A stretch of DNA of 64,000 nt from an uncultured Rubrobacteraceae bacterium (GCA_902806085.1 CADCVH010000053.1:115043-179042), one strand, 5' to 3'. Positions 49,705 through 58,988 are shown, counted from the first letter of the stretch. Notes: a model not told the origin generated them from the sequence alone. Translations and numbers: made by a program.

Positions 49705-50505
49705 CTACTCTCCGATCGGGTCCCCGGCGAGGAACGCGAGGAGCGCCCCGTTGAAGTCTTCGGGGCGGTCGAACATGGGGTTGTGGCCGGCCCCCTCGAT
49801 GACGAGGAGGCGGGCGTTGGGGATCCCAGCCCGCATCACGTCGCCGATGGACGGCGGGATCAGGGGGTCCCGTTCGCCCCAGACCAGGAGCGTCGGCATC
49901 CCGACCCGGCGCAGGTCCCCCCGCACGTCTTCGGCCAGCAGGTCCCGCGTCGTGCGCAGGAGGGTAAAGGGCCCCGCGTAGAGGGCGTCGCGCACCAGGA
50001 TGGGCAGGAACGTGGGCCTCCCGTACCGGGCCGCGAGCAGCAGCGGCCAGAGGTGCCCGAGCATCGTGCGCTCCGGAGGCATCCCGGCCGGGTCCACGAG
50101 CACGAGCCTGCTGACGGCCCGGGGCCTCCGCGCGGCGAGCTTCAGGGACAGATACCCGCCCATCGAATGCCCGACCAGGTGCGCCCTCTCCAGCCCCACG
50201 GCATCCATCCAGGCGAGAAGCCAGGATGTCGCCTCGGCGAGCACGAATCGTTGGCCGGGACGGCGAAAGGCCCCGAAACCGGGCAGGTTTACGAGGTAGA
50301 CCCGGTAATGCTTCGCGAGGGCCGGCACGTTCCGGGCCCACCAGCGGGTGGAGCCGGAGAGCCCGTGCACCAGGACGACGGGATCACCCTTCCCTGCGAC
50401 CTCGTAGCGGACCGGGTGCCCGGAGACCATCACTTCGCGCGTGGAAGCCCCGGCGCTAACCACCGGCGGGCCGCTACGAGATCCGTCGTCCTGCCCTCCG
50501 GCCAC
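49705..50505 (-). CDS. Alpha/beta hydrolase
   Basis: 266 residues. VVLVHGLSGSTRWWARNVPA, elbow LVGHSMGGYLSLKLA with the serine, acid in LLVWGERDPLIPP, histidine in IEGAGHNPMFDRPE: a complete esterase/hydrolase triad in the meta-cleavage-hydrolase style. GTG 50505 follows GAGGAGG. The role is unknown; it lies between unrelated genes. Confidence 0.9.
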   Translation of the reverse strand: MAGGQDDGSRSGPPVVSAGASTREVMVSGHPVRYEVAGKGDPVVLVHGLSGSTRWWARNVPALAKHYRVYLVNLPGFGAFRRPGQRFVLAEATSWLLAWMDAVGLERAHLVGHSMGGYLSLKLAARRPRAVSRLVLVDPAGMPPERTMLGHLWPLLLAARYGRPTFLPILVRDALYAGPFTLLRTTRDLLAEDVRGDLRRVGMPTLLVWGERDPLIPPSIGDVMRAGIPNARLLVIEGAGHNPMFDRPEDFNGALLAFLAGDPIGE

Positions 50506-50617
50506 GCGACCTCCTCTCGGCGCCTCCGGTCTGCATCCCTATCTACCACCCCCAAAAAGATGCTAACCAACGCGCGACGAAAACGCTCCCCGACATAGGC
50601 CGAATCGCTGTACGGTT

Positions 50618-51337
50618 CTACAGATGCTGCCCGCCCGAGACCTCTATGCGCTGCGCGTTCACCCAGCCCATCTCGGGCGACAGCAGCGACGCCACAACCC
50701 CGCCGACGTCATCGGGCAGCCCGGCGCGCCCCAGCGCCGTGTCGGAAGCGACCATCTCGTTCATGTCAGGGTTGTCGCGCACCACGCTGCCCGAGAAGTC
50801 CGTCTCGATGGCCCCCGGCGCGATGGTGTTCGCGGCGATCCCGCGCGGCCCGAGTTCCTTCGCGAGGTACCTCGTCATCACTTCCACAGCGCCCTTGGTC
50901 GCGGCGTACGCCGCGTGCCCCGGCATGATAAAGCGCGCCAGGCCGGTGGACACGTTGACGATGCGCCCACCGTCTGCGATCAGGGGCAGCAGCCCCTGGG
51001 TCAAAAAGAACGGCCCCTTGACGTGGACATCCATGAGCCGGTCGAACTGCTCCTCGGTGGTCTCCGCGATGCTGGCGTAGACGCCGATGCCCGCGTTGTT
51101 GACGAGGAATCGGAGCCGGTCGGCACCCCAGCCCCGCGGCACCCCCCGCACCTGCTCGGCGAAGGCGTCGAACGTGCCGGCCTCGCCTACGTCAAGTTGC
51201 AGGGCGGCGGCGCGGCGGCCCATCCCTTCTACCTCCGCCACCAGCTCGTCGGCTTCGGCCTTGCTGCTCTGGTAGGTGAAGATCACGTCATTACCCCGTC
51301 CCGCGATGCTCTGCACCATGTTCTTGCGAGGGATCAT
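50618..51337 (-). CDS. SDR-family protein lacking the N-terminal cofactor loop
   Basis: 239 residues. The C-terminal SDR parts are intact: LVNNAGIGVYASIAETTEEQ, the Ser/Tyr/Lys set in GRIVNVSTGLARFIMPGHAA then YAATKGAVEV, and NTIAPGAIETDFSG. The N-terminus MIPRKNMVQSIAGRGNDVIF starts inside the first helix; the preceding strand and the GxxxGxG dinucleotide loop are absent, and no frame upstream supplies them. It is therefore a 5'-truncated gene, probably inactive or recently rearranged, despite a long clean frame. Confidence 0.75.
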   Translation of the reverse strand: MIPRKNMVQSIAGRGNDVIFTYQSSKAEADELVAEVEGMGRRAAALQLDVGEAGTFDAFAEQVRGVPRGWGADRLRFLVNNAGIGVYASIAETTEEQFDRLMDVHVKGPFFLTQGLLPLIADGGRIVNVSTGLARFIMPGHAAYAATKGAVEVMTRYLAKELGPRGIAANTIAPGAIETDFSGSVVRDNPDMNEMVASDTALGRAGLPDDVGGVVASLLSPEMGWVNAQRIEVSGGQHL

Positions 51338-51427
51338 CAGGTCAGAGCAGCCCCCAACCGCCGCGGTGGGAACCGCGCCCGCTCCGTCGTCGTTGAATCC
51401 CGCCTGAGAACGTACTACGCGTTCTTC

Positions 51428-51805
51428 TTAGGATTCGGTACGGAAGATGAGCTCGGGGGTCGCTTTTACACTCGCGCGCGCCACGTCCACCCCGTGGAAC
51501 TCGCCGATCTTGCGCTTCAACCATCCCTCGAAGATCTCCTCCGGGCCCGCCAGCATCAAAAGCGCTTCGAGTGGGTCGTTCACCTCCATGTGGACCACGG
51601 CCAGCTCGCCGCACCGGGTCCGCTGCAACCAGACCCGCACCGCGTGGATCCCGAAGCGCAACCTCATCCGCTCGTAGTCCCCGAAGCGCGAGCCCTCAAG
51701 CTCCTGCAAGACGCGGCGCCACTCCTCCTCCTTGCCAGCCGCTATGGGCCACACGAAAGAGACCTCCGTCGAGGCCCCCGTGCCGTTGCCTTCTTTCGGT
51801 CTCAT
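51428..51805 (-). CDS. DUF6176-like small protein
   Basis: 125 residues. FVWPIAAGKEEEWRRVLQEL, RFGIHAVRVWLQRTRCGELA and LAVVHMEVNDPLEAL fit the DUF6176 pattern, an alpha-beta barrel like those of stress-responsive small dimeric proteins. The function is unknown. ATG 51805 has a GAGAGAA sequence upstream. It is followed 90 bases later by the truncated SDR gene. Confidence 0.65.
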   Translation of the reverse strand: MRPKEGNGTGASTEVSFVWPIAAGKEEEWRRVLQELEGSRFGDYERMRLRFGIHAVRVWLQRTRCGELAVVHMEVNDPLEALLMLAGPEEIFEGWLKRKIGEFHGVDVARASVKATPELIFRTES

Positions 51806-52494
51806 GGGTTCTCTCTCATGCCCCGGTAGCCGCCGCGCGTGAGGGTGGTGCCGATCACACCGACCTCCACGCTACGGTACCCGGTGCGCGTGGCGGGGCC
51901 GTGGCAAAGGCCGTGGTACACACCCCGCATTCTCCCGGATCGGGCGGGAACGATCCCGACGATCCGGGAGAACGGAACCTGTCCGGTTTCTCCGGTTCTC
52001 GGCCAAGCGGGCCCGCGACCACCCTAGGGTATCGTCCTACACGGGGATCGCCCCAAGATCCTCACGAAGACCTGCCCAGCCCGAACCGCGCGACCGTTCT
52101 CGATCCTTCCCACGCGTGACCTCGACGCTACACACAATGACACATTTTCCCCGAGGGGCACGCAGACTCCTTGACCCGAGTATAGACTGGTCAGTACCAT
52201 GAATTGCTTATGTTCTATGCCCGTAAATACTTAGGATACGTATGACGGGACGTGACAAAAGTCGTGAGGGGATACGGGAATACGGCTTGTCCGGTTACGG
52301 GAGAGGGGCCGTGGTGGACCCGCCGCCGTCGGCGACAGCAGCTTGGTCCTCTTGAGCCTTACCGGGGCTCTTGGGCGGCGAATCGGATGAGGAGTCAACC
52401 GGCGAGGTGGTGGGGGGGTCGGGCTGGCGCCGCGTGCGCCGGGTCATGTCGGGGTCGAGACGGTTACCACGTGCCCGGGAAGGGGCTCGGGTAG
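51806..52494. other. 689-base gap upstream of the SARP regulator
   Basis: No supported gene. The left part contains a long inverted repeat (51930-51972). The middle (about 52125-52250) is unusually AT-rich for the window and is the likely promoter region of the regulator, but I see no good hexamer pair: TTGACC at 52171 lacks a -10 at the right distance. Confidence 0.55.
51930..51972. repeat. 13-bp perfect inverted repeat
   Basis: TTCTCCCGGATCG (51930-51942) and CGATCCGGGAGAA (51960-51972) are exact reverse complements separated by 17 bases. It could be an operator or a hairpin terminator; no plus-strand gene ends nearby. Confidence 0.6.
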
Positions 52495-55400
52495 ATGGGC
52501 CGGTTGGAGTTGAGGCTGCTCGGCCCTCCGCGGGTCTCCATCGACGGGCGGGAAAGCACGCTCCGTACCAGGAAGACGTTCGCATTGCTCGCCTACCTGG
52601 CCGCGGAGGGCGGCATGCACCGCCGCGACAAGCTCGCCGAGCTGCTGTGGCCCGGGAGCACGAGCGGGCGCGGCAGGACCACGTTGCGGAGCGCGCTGGC
52701 CGGCATCCGCCGGGAGCTAAGAGAAGGAGTCCCCGGTGCCGGAGACGAACTGCTGAAGATCGAGGGCGACCTGCTGGGCGTGACCGTGGGGCCTGAGCTG
52801 GGGCTGGACCTCGACGTGTTACGCGAGGCGTTCGCGGCTTCGCGGGCTTCGCGCCGGGGCGAGAAGTACGAGGGCTTGATCTCGACCCTGAGGAGCGCTG
52901 ACGCTGCCTACCGCGGTGAGTTCCTGGAGGGCTTCCGGCTCGAGGACGCCCCCGAGTTCGAACTCTGGGTGGAGGCGCAGCGTACCCTGTGGCGTGCTCG
53001 GGTCGGCGAGGTCCTCGGCCGCCTCGGCGAGCTGGAGTCAGAAACCGGGGAGCTCGACGCCGCGGCCGGGACCGCGCAGAGGTGGGTGGCGCGGGACCCG
53101 TCGGAGGAAGCCGCCCACGTGAGGCTCATGGAGACCCGCTCGGCGGCCGGGGACCCGGGCGGCGCGCTCGACGCCTACGAGGAGTACCGCTCGGAGCTCC
53201 ACGACATCGGGATGGATCCGGGGCCGGGAACGGAGACCCTGCACGCGAGCATACAGACGCGGGCGGAAGCGGATCGTGCCGGGAGGGGAAGGTCGGCCCC
53301 CGGGTCGCTGCGGATGCCCTTCGTGGGGCGCGAAGCAGCTTTCGGGGCTTTGGTCGAGGAGTACCGGGCCGCCCGCTCCGGGCAGGTGCGCTCTGTGATC
53401 GTGCTGGGGGAGGCCGGCATCGGCAAGACGCGCCTGGCGGAGGAGTTTCTGGGTTGGGCCGCCTCCAGGGGCGCGGACGTGCTCCGCGCCAAGACGTCCC
53501 AGACCGGGAGCCGCCAGCCCTACGAGACGCTGGTGGACGCCCTGAGGCCCCGGCTCGAGCGCGAGCGGGCCCCCGACGACCTGCTGGAGGACCGGTGGCT
53601 CGCGGAGCTCTCGAGGATCATGCCCGAGCTCGGCGACCGCTACCCCGACCTGCCGCCGCCGACCTCCGACGAGGCCTCGTCCCAGGCCGTGCTCTTCGAG
53701 GCGGTGGCGCGGCTCGTCGCGGCGCTTGCGGTCAGCTCGTCGCGTCAGGGCGGCAGGTCGGGAGAGCCCCTGGTCGCCTTCGGTGACGACCTGCAGTGGG
53801 CCGACGGGGCCTCGCTCGACGCCCTGAGGTACGCCTGCCGAAGCTGGGCGCGGGACGGGGTGCCCCTGCTCCTGCTGTTGACGGTGCGCGAGGAGGGCTT
53901 GAGAAAGAACGAACTCGGCGGTTGGCTCTCGTCCCTGGAGCGCGAGCTGGCGGTCAGGCGCCTCGCGCTGACGCCCATGGACGAAGGAAACGTCCACAGC
54001 CTCCTCCGGCTCATCGCGGGACCAACGGGCCCGGACGGCAACGGGACCCGGCGAGAGGGCCTGGAACGCGTCGGCCGTTGGCTCCGGGAGGAGTCCGACG
54101 GGCACCCTTTGTTCCTGGCACAGATCCTGGGCGTCCTGCTGGAGCGGGGGGTGCTGGTCGAGCGCGCCGGGCGGAACGGCCGCAGGGGGGTCGTCCTCCC
54201 CGGGGAGGGCTTCGACGAAGGGGAGTTGCGCGGGCTCGTCCCGGCGGGGCTGCGCGAGCTGATCCTGGACAAGCTAAGGCCGCTGCCGGACGACGCCTCG
54301 GACCTCCTGACGGCCGGGGCCGTGCTCGGGCGGAACTTCGGGTTCGGGGAGCTGCTGCGGGTCGCGGGCGTCGGGGAGACGGTAGGCATCGCGGCGCTCG
54401 ACGAGTTGGTGTCGGCCCGCCTGGTGGAGGAGGGCGGGGCGTCCTCGGGCGGGGCCTACTCCTTCGCGCACGACAAAATCCGGGACGTCGTCTACACCGA
54501 GGCGGGGGAGGCGCGCAGGGAGGTGTTCCACCGCCGGGCGCTGGAGCACCTCGAAGACCGGGGCGCGTCCACGGCCGAGCTGGCGCGGCACGCCGTCGCG
54601 GCCAAGCTTCGGGCGAAAGCCATTCACTACCTGCTTGGGGCGGCAGAGGAGGCGATGGCCGTCTTCGCCGCGGGCGACGCGGTCGGGCACTACGAGCAGG
54701 CGCGGGACCTGCTCGAAGACCGGTCGTCGGCAAACGCAAGGGGCGGAGACCGGGTTCCCGGGCGGCAGCGTCTGTACGGTGGGCTCGCCCGCGCGTGCGC
54801 CCTCGTCCACGACTGGGCGCGGGCTCAGGAAGCCTACGAGAAGCTGCTCGCGGCGGCGCGGGGGACCGGAGACCGGGAGGCGGAGTGGGAGGCGCTCCAC
54901 GGCCTGGGTATGCTGGGCATCGGGTTCACCGTCGGGTCGGACGACGACGAGCTGCTGCGGGGCGTGAGACGACGCGAGCAACTGAGGGAGATCGTCCGCA
55001 CCGCGGGTGCCGCTCAAGAAGAGCACGAGGGTACGAAGGCGGCCGGGGCCGCCTACAGCCCCCGCGCCGCGCGCCGGTACGCCGAACGGGCCTTGCGTCT
55101 CGCTCGTGAGCTTGGCCGGGAGGAGCTTATCCTCCGCAGCGAGTTCGGGCTGGGGGTCGCCTGTGGCTGGACAGGAATGTGGAAAGAATCGGCGTTCCAC
55201 ATGGAAGAAGCCCTTTCGTTCTATGCCACCTCGGGCGGCGGGGAGATGGAACCGCAGAATCTGATCCACCTGCTCTGGAGCAAGGGCCTGGTGGCCTGGG
55301 GTAGGGGCCTGGTGGATGGGCCCGTCAACGCCTTCGGCCCCACGGGCGTCCTGCAGGATTATTGGAGAGAGGCCACCACGCTCTCGAACGGGCTCGACAC

Positions 55401-56214
55401 CGACTATGCCCGGGCGCAGTTGGGCTCTCAAGGCGTGGGGCTTTCATGGGCGGGAGAGTACGAAGACGCGATCGGTAAAGCCTCAAGGGGGCTCGAAGCC
55501 TCACGCTCCCTGGGCCACGCGCAGTTCGCATACTTGAGCCTTGAGGGCCTGGGCGACGCCTACCGGGGGACGTTCGCGCTCGAAGAGGCCAAATCGACTT
55601 ACTCGGACATGTTCGATTGGGTAACTTTTACGACACTCGAAGGGCACATTCACGCCAAGCTCTGCAGCGTGGCGGCGCTCTCGGGCGAGTGGGAGCGGGC
55701 GCGCGGGCACGCGCTCGAAGCGATCGGACTCGGAAAGGAAGTCCTCTTGCCCCTGTCTTACGTGCACCGCTACCACGACATCGAGGCGCTCCTGCGCGGC
55801 GGGGACACGGAGCTGGCCCGCGAGCTCTTCCGCAGCTTCGAGCGCCGGGTGGGGCGGGGAAGGGGCTGCTTCCGCGTCGCCTACCTGCGGTCGGCGGCGG
55901 TCTTTACGCGGTGGAACGGGGACACGGAAGGGACCCTGTTCCACCTGCGCGAAGCGTTCGGATTGGCCGAAAAGCTCGAGTTGCCCGGGGAGATCTGGCA
56001 GGTCGGGGCCGCCCTCGGCGAAACCCACGAAAACCGTGGGGAGATCGGGCCATCCGGGCGGGCGTTCGGCCGGGCCGCCGTCGTGGTCCGCCAACTGGCC
56101 GCCAAGATACCTGACGGGGAACTCCGCCAAGGTTTCCTCGCGGCCCCCCAGGTACGACGCGTGCTCGAGAAGTCCCAAGCTTATGGGGCGCGCCCCGCCC
56201 CACCCGTCCTTTAG
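52495..56214 (+). CDS. SARP/AfsR-like transcriptional regulator with AAA ATPase and TPR region
   Basis: 1239 residues. Residues 1-95 form an OmpR-like winged helix (LELRLLGPPRVSIDGRES, KTFALLAYLAAEGGMHRRDK), 100-255 the BTAD domain (FELWVEAQRTLWRARVGEVL, DPSEEAAHVRLMETRSAAGD), about 275-620 an AAA ATPase with Walker A GEAGIGKTRLAEE and Walker B-like FGDDLQWADGAS, and the rest TPR-like helices. Such proteins activate secondary-metabolite or stress genes by binding 11-bp direct repeats. ATG 52495 is used. No biosynthetic cluster is nearby; a matching repeat lies just after the gene. Confidence 0.9.
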   Translation: MGRLELRLLGPPRVSIDGRESTLRTRKTFALLAYLAAEGGMHRRDKLAELLWPGSTSGRGRTTLRSALAGIRRELREGVPGAGDELLKIEGDLLGVTVGPELGLDLDVLREAFAASRASRRGEKYEGLISTLRSADAAYRGEFLEGFRLEDAPEFELWVEAQRTLWRARVGEVLGRLGELESETGELDAAAGTAQRWVARDPSEEAAHVRLMETRSAAGDPGGALDAYEEYRSELHDIGMDPGPGTETLHASIQTRAEADRAGRGRSAPGSLRMPFVGREAAFGALVEEYRAARSGQVRSVIVLGEAGIGKTRLAEEFLGWAASRGADVLRAKTSQTGSRQPYETLVDALRPRLERERAPDDLLEDRWLAELSRIMPELGDRYPDLPPPTSDEASSQAVLFEAVARLVAALAVSSSRQGGRSGEPLVAFGDDLQWADGASLDALRYACRSWARDGVPLLLLLTVREEGLRKNELGGWLSSLERELAVRRLALTPMDEGNVHSLLRLIAGPTGPDGNGTRREGLERVGRWLREESDGHPLFLAQILGVLLERGVLVERAGRNGRRGVVLPGEGFDEGELRGLVPAGLRELILDKLRPLPDDASDLLTAGAVLGRNFGFGELLRVAGVGETVGIAALDELVSARLVEEGGASSGGAYSFAHDKIRDVVYTEAGEARREVFHRRALEHLEDRGASTAELARHAVAAKLRAKAIHYLLGAAEEAMAVFAAGDAVGHYEQARDLLEDRSSANARGGDRVPGRQRLYGGLARACALVHDWARAQEAYEKLLAAARGTGDREAEWEALHGLGMLGIGFTVGSDDDELLRGVRRREQLREIVRTAGAAQEEHEGTKAAGAAYSPRAARRYAERALRLARELGREELILRSEFGLGVACGWTGMWKESAFHMEEALSFYATSGGGEMEPQNLIHLLWSKGLVAWGRGLVDGPVNAFGPTGVLQDYWREATTLSNGLDTDYARAQLGSQGVGLSWAGEYEDAIGKASRGLEASRSLGHAQFAYLSLEGLGDAYRGTFALEEAKSTYSDMFDWVTFTTLEGHIHAKLCSVAALSGEWERARGHALEAIGLGKEVLLPLSYVHRYHDIEALLRGGDTELARELFRSFERRVGRGRGCFRVAYLRSAAVFTRWNGDTEGTLFHLREAFGLAEKLELPGEIWQVGAALGETHENRGEIGPSGRAFGRAAVVVRQLAAKIPDGELRQGFLAAPQVRRVLEKSQAYGARPAPPVL

Positions 56215-56318
56215 ACGATTCGGCCTCGACGCTACCCGAGGCCCTATCTAGAACCGGCGGAATACCGGGGCGCCGGTCTGCGCGCGCCTCGGCAAGATCG
56301 CGCGTAAAGCTCGTTACC

Positions 56319-56347
56319 ACGCCTTTGACACGCCTCTGTCACGCCGA
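56319..56347 (+). promoter_or_regulatory. Three SARP-like heptamer repeats at 11-bp spacing
   Basis: ACGCCTT (56319), ACGCCTC (56330) and ACGCCGA (56341) recur exactly every 11 bases with 4-base spacers. SARP regulators bind such heptamer direct repeats over the -35 region; a perfect TTGACA (56325-56330) overlaps the first two. A 24-bp quasi-palindrome (56367-56390) lies further down. The downstream gene starts at 56446. Confidence 0.5.
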
Positions 56348-56445
56348 CGCGATACCTTCGTAACAAGGGTGAACCGGTACCGTTACACCCCCCTCCGGGT
56401 ATCGGTTCGTCCTTACTCAATAAGGGCAAAGGGAAGGCGAGGCAC

Positions 56446-56784
56446 GTGGCAGATCCCGTGGGCACAGCATCAACGAAGTTGCCGTACCACCGGCGTCGCG
56501 AGCCCCGGGCGGCGCCCGGCGCCTTTTCGGGAGCAGGAGACGCGGGTTGTTGCGTCGGAGGAGCGGCGACGGAGCCGGCATCCGGGGAGCGGGTACGCCT
56601 CGCGTTGGACCACACGGAGGGCGCAGCGCGGCTGCTGGAGGCTGCCTTCGTGTCCGTGGTCGAGGAGAACGAGCTGTTCATGCCCGCGGTGGAACAACTC
56701 TACGCGGCGCTAGAGGAGGCCGAGGTGTCCGCCGCCGTACTCGAGGCCCGGCTTTCGCAGGGCCAACGGCGCGGGGAGCTTTGA
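56446..56784 (+). CDS. Hypothetical protein downstream of SARP-like repeats
   Basis: 112 residues, not recognised. The N-terminal 45 are low-complexity; the C-terminal 60 are helical (LDHTEGAARLLEAAFVSVVE, NELFMPAVEQLYAALEEAEV) and could form a helical hairpin. GTG 56446 has only a weak AAGGCGAGG site. Its position right after the regulator gene and the 11-bp repeats makes it a candidate SARP target. Confidence 0.5.
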   Translation: MADPVGTASTKLPYHRRREPRAAPGAFSGAGDAGCCVGGAATEPASGERVRLALDHTEGAARLLEAAFVSVVEENELFMPAVEQLYAALEEAEVSAAVLEARLSQGQRRGEL

Positions 56785-57052
56785 GAGCGGTGGCCGCGGC
56801 CGCCCTACCTTGCGACCCTGCCAGACCGGGGCGGACGCGCCGGCCGCGGCTTTGGCGCCCGCAGCACGGGACGCGCGGCGGCGGCGGTCGTCGTGGTGGA
56901 CGGGGATTCCGGCGCGGTCGCCTCGTACCGGTGAGATCGCCCCGTCAGGACGGTTTTGGGCGCGCCGGACGGCCATCGGCGCGCTTCGTACGGTGGCCGA
57001 GTAGAGAACCGATACGGACTGTTGGAGGAGAACATGGCCCAGGAGGTCGGAC

Positions 57053-57313
57053 GTGACCGTCAGAGAAGGCAGGCACAGGACCCCGGACAGGCGGCAGCAG
57101 ATCCTGATGCGCGAGGCGCTGCGCAGAAGGTTCGAGACCCTCCCCGTCCACGTCCCGAGAGGAGAGGTGGAGGAGCTCGGGGCCGAGATCGGGTTGGAAG
57201 ACCCCGCGGAGGCCGCACGCCTCTTCGACCGGCTCAAGGGACTGGCCTGGCGGGGCGATTACGTACGCTCGGAAACCGGCTGGACCGCCGCCTGGGTGAA
57301 GGAGATCGACTAG
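57053..57313 (+). CDS. Hypothetical small protein
   Basis: 86 residues, not recognised. RRQQILMREALRRRFETLPV followed by VEELGAEIGLEDPAEAARLF and a C-terminal WRGDYVRSETGWTAAWV suggests a compact helical, possibly winged-helix, domain. GTG 57053 has AGGAGGT six bases upstream. No partner is obvious. Confidence 0.55.
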   Translation: MTVREGRHRTPDRRQQILMREALRRRFETLPVHVPRGEVEELGAEIGLEDPAEAARLFDRLKGLAWRGDYVRSETGWTAAWVKEID

Positions 57314-57484
57314 GTCCCGCCCGGCGAACCGGGAGGTTCGAGGCAGCGGCCTCATCGGCGCCGGGTAGATCACCGAAGTCTCTTGCGGGCGCCTCGTCGA
57401 CGCCGGGTTGACGGTACTGCTTGCCGCGATCTCACGTAGTCGACGACTCCACGATCCGTAGCCGCAACCAAGGAGGGAGCCAAA

Positions 57485-57745
57485 ATGACCGATCGTCCAA
57501 CCGCCGAAACAGCATATGAGGATGAGTTGACACCAGAACCGATCATCCTTCTCGCCGGCGCGGCCGGCGACCTCGGTGGCCGCATCAAACCCGTGATGAC
57601 CGACACTGCACCCGTTCCCGTCGTCGAGGACAACCTCCTGGCCCGCAAGAACGTCCGCCGCGCTCTTGCGAGGCCGAGCTCAGGCTCCTCGCCCCTTGAA
57701 GGGCCCCTTGCCAGCCTTTTGGAGCTGGCAAGGGAGGCGTCGTGA
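57485..57745 (+). pseudogene. Chimeric ORF starting with an NmrA/SDR-like relic
   Basis: ATG 57485 follows an excellent AAGGAGGG site. Residues 19-33 (PIILLAGAAGDLGGRI) are the nucleotide loop of an NmrA-like NAD(P)-binding protein, but the fold then breaks and the remaining 50 residues are unrecognised and Ser/Pro-rich. The stop overlaps the GTG of the PPOX gene (GTGA). It looks like a truncated gene now acting as a leader ORF that couples translation of the PPOX gene. Confidence 0.5.
57705..57734 (+). promoter_or_regulatory. Hairpin covering the PPOX gene ribosome site
   Basis: CCCTTGCCAGC (57705-57715) pairs perfectly with GCTGGCAAGGG (57724-57734). The right arm includes the first bases of the AGGGAGG ribosome site (57731-57737) of the GTG at 57742, so the site would be masked unless ribosomes on the overlapping upstream ORF open it. 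Confidence 0.5.
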
Positions 57746-58134
57746 AGCTCTCCGAGGACCTGCTGGAGTTGCTGCGCCGACCGAGCACCTGCTACGTGGC
57801 CACCACCATGCCCGACGGCTCGCCCCAGCTAACCCAGACCTGGGTGGACACCGACGGCGAGCGCGTCCTCATCAACAGCGTCCGGGGCTTCCTGAAGGTC
57901 AGGAACGTGGAGCGCGACCCGCGCGTGGCCGTGGCCGTCTCGGACCCCGCCGACCCCCGCCGCTACTTCCAGGTGCGCGGGCGGGTGGCGTGGGTCACCG
58001 AGGAGGGCGGGGCCGATCACATAGAGGGGCTCTCCGGGAAGTGCTTGGGGGGGCCCTACCCCTGGTTCGGGGGGCGCGAGCAGGCGCGGGTGATCATCGC
58101 CATAGAGCCCGAGAAGATCAGCGGCATGGGTTAG
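57742..58134 (+). CDS. PPOX-class F420-dependent oxidoreductase-like protein
   Basis: 130 residues, split-barrel flavin/F420 fold: LLRRPSTCYVATTMPDGSPQ, TWVDTDGERVLINSVRGF, KVRNVERDPRVAVAVSDPAD. These enzymes reduce diverse substrates with F420H2 or bind FMN. GTG 57742 has AGGGAGG four bases upstream, inside a hairpin. A second PPOX domain occurs in the fusion at 59965. Confidence 0.9.
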   Translation: MKLSEDLLELLRRPSTCYVATTMPDGSPQLTQTWVDTDGERVLINSVRGFLKVRNVERDPRVAVAVSDPADPRRYFQVRGRVAWVTEEGGADHIEGLSGKCLGGPYPWFGGREQARVIIAIEPEKISGMG

Positions 58135-58230
58135 TTCCGAACCTTCGTCGAGCTTTCGGCGACGGCGGCTTCGGGCGGACGGCCACGGCAGGCCCCATCA
58201 CGAGAGACCTGGCACACGGCGGGGATACCG

Positions 58231-58776
58231 ATGGTGGGCAACGCAAAGGAGGAGGTTCTGAAAGCCAACGCACAGGGGCAAAAGGCTCTCGCGGTGGTGC
58301 TCGGCGGCGCGGTGGCGCCGGCCGCCTACCGGCACGCGGTGGAGGGGGCGGTACGCCTCGCCTTCGGTCGCCTGAGCAAGGGCGACTACCGGACCATGCT
58401 CACGGCCTGCGCCCCCGACGTGGAGCACACCTTCTCCGGGGAACACGCCCTCGGCGGCACGCGGCACGGCAAGGAGGCCCTCGGGCGTTGGTTCGGGCGC
58501 CTGTACAGGCTGTTCCCGGGGCTGGACTTCGAGGTCAAGAGGGTGCTGGTGCGCGGGTGGCCGTGGCGGACGGTGGCGATGATCGAGTGGGTGGACCGGG
58601 CGCGTCCGGCCGACGGGTCACCCTACGTGAACGAGGGCACCCACGTGCTGCGCTTCTCGTGGGGCAGGTTGGTCGGACTGCACGCCTACCTCGACACGCA
58701 GAAGGTCGAGGAAACGTTGGATCGACTGGCAAGAAGGGGGATCGAGGAGGCCTCCGCGCCTCCTATCCTTACATAG
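58231..58776 (+). CDS. SnoaL-like (NTF2-fold) protein
   Basis: 181 residues. YRHAVEGAVRLAFGRLSKGD, YRTMLTACAPDVEHTFSGEH, GKEALGRWFGRLYRLFPGLD and EGTHVLRFSWGRLVGLHAYL are the pattern of SnoaL-like cone-shaped NTF2 folds, used as ester cyclases, isomerases or binding proteins. The N-terminal 30 residues are extra. The substrate is unknown. ATG 58231 has no strong ribosome site. Confidence 0.85.
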   Translation: MVGNAKEEVLKANAQGQKALAVVLGGAVAPAAYRHAVEGAVRLAFGRLSKGDYRTMLTACAPDVEHTFSGEHALGGTRHGKEALGRWFGRLYRLFPGLDFEVKRVLVRGWPWRTVAMIEWVDRARPADGSPYVNEGTHVLRFSWGRLVGLHAYLDTQKVEETLDRLARRGIEEASAPPILT

Positions 58777-58988
58777 CCGGGGAACAGAGCAGCAGACCCT
58801 CCACACCGCCCGATCTGCGCGGTGGTCCAGGCAACTTCGGGATCACGGGCGGCACGGACCACGGCACAGCAAACGAATGAGTAGGAACGGCCGACGAACG
58901 AGGAGTCGGAGGCGACGCCGTACGTCGACACCGTAGAGCGGTGGCCAGCCTACTGGATGCTCGCCACCGGGGAGCAGACCGGGGCGGT

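Noticed and set aside
52171..52200. TTGACC as -35 of a SARP-gene promoter
   Set aside because: No acceptable -10 hexamer lies 16-18 bases downstream.
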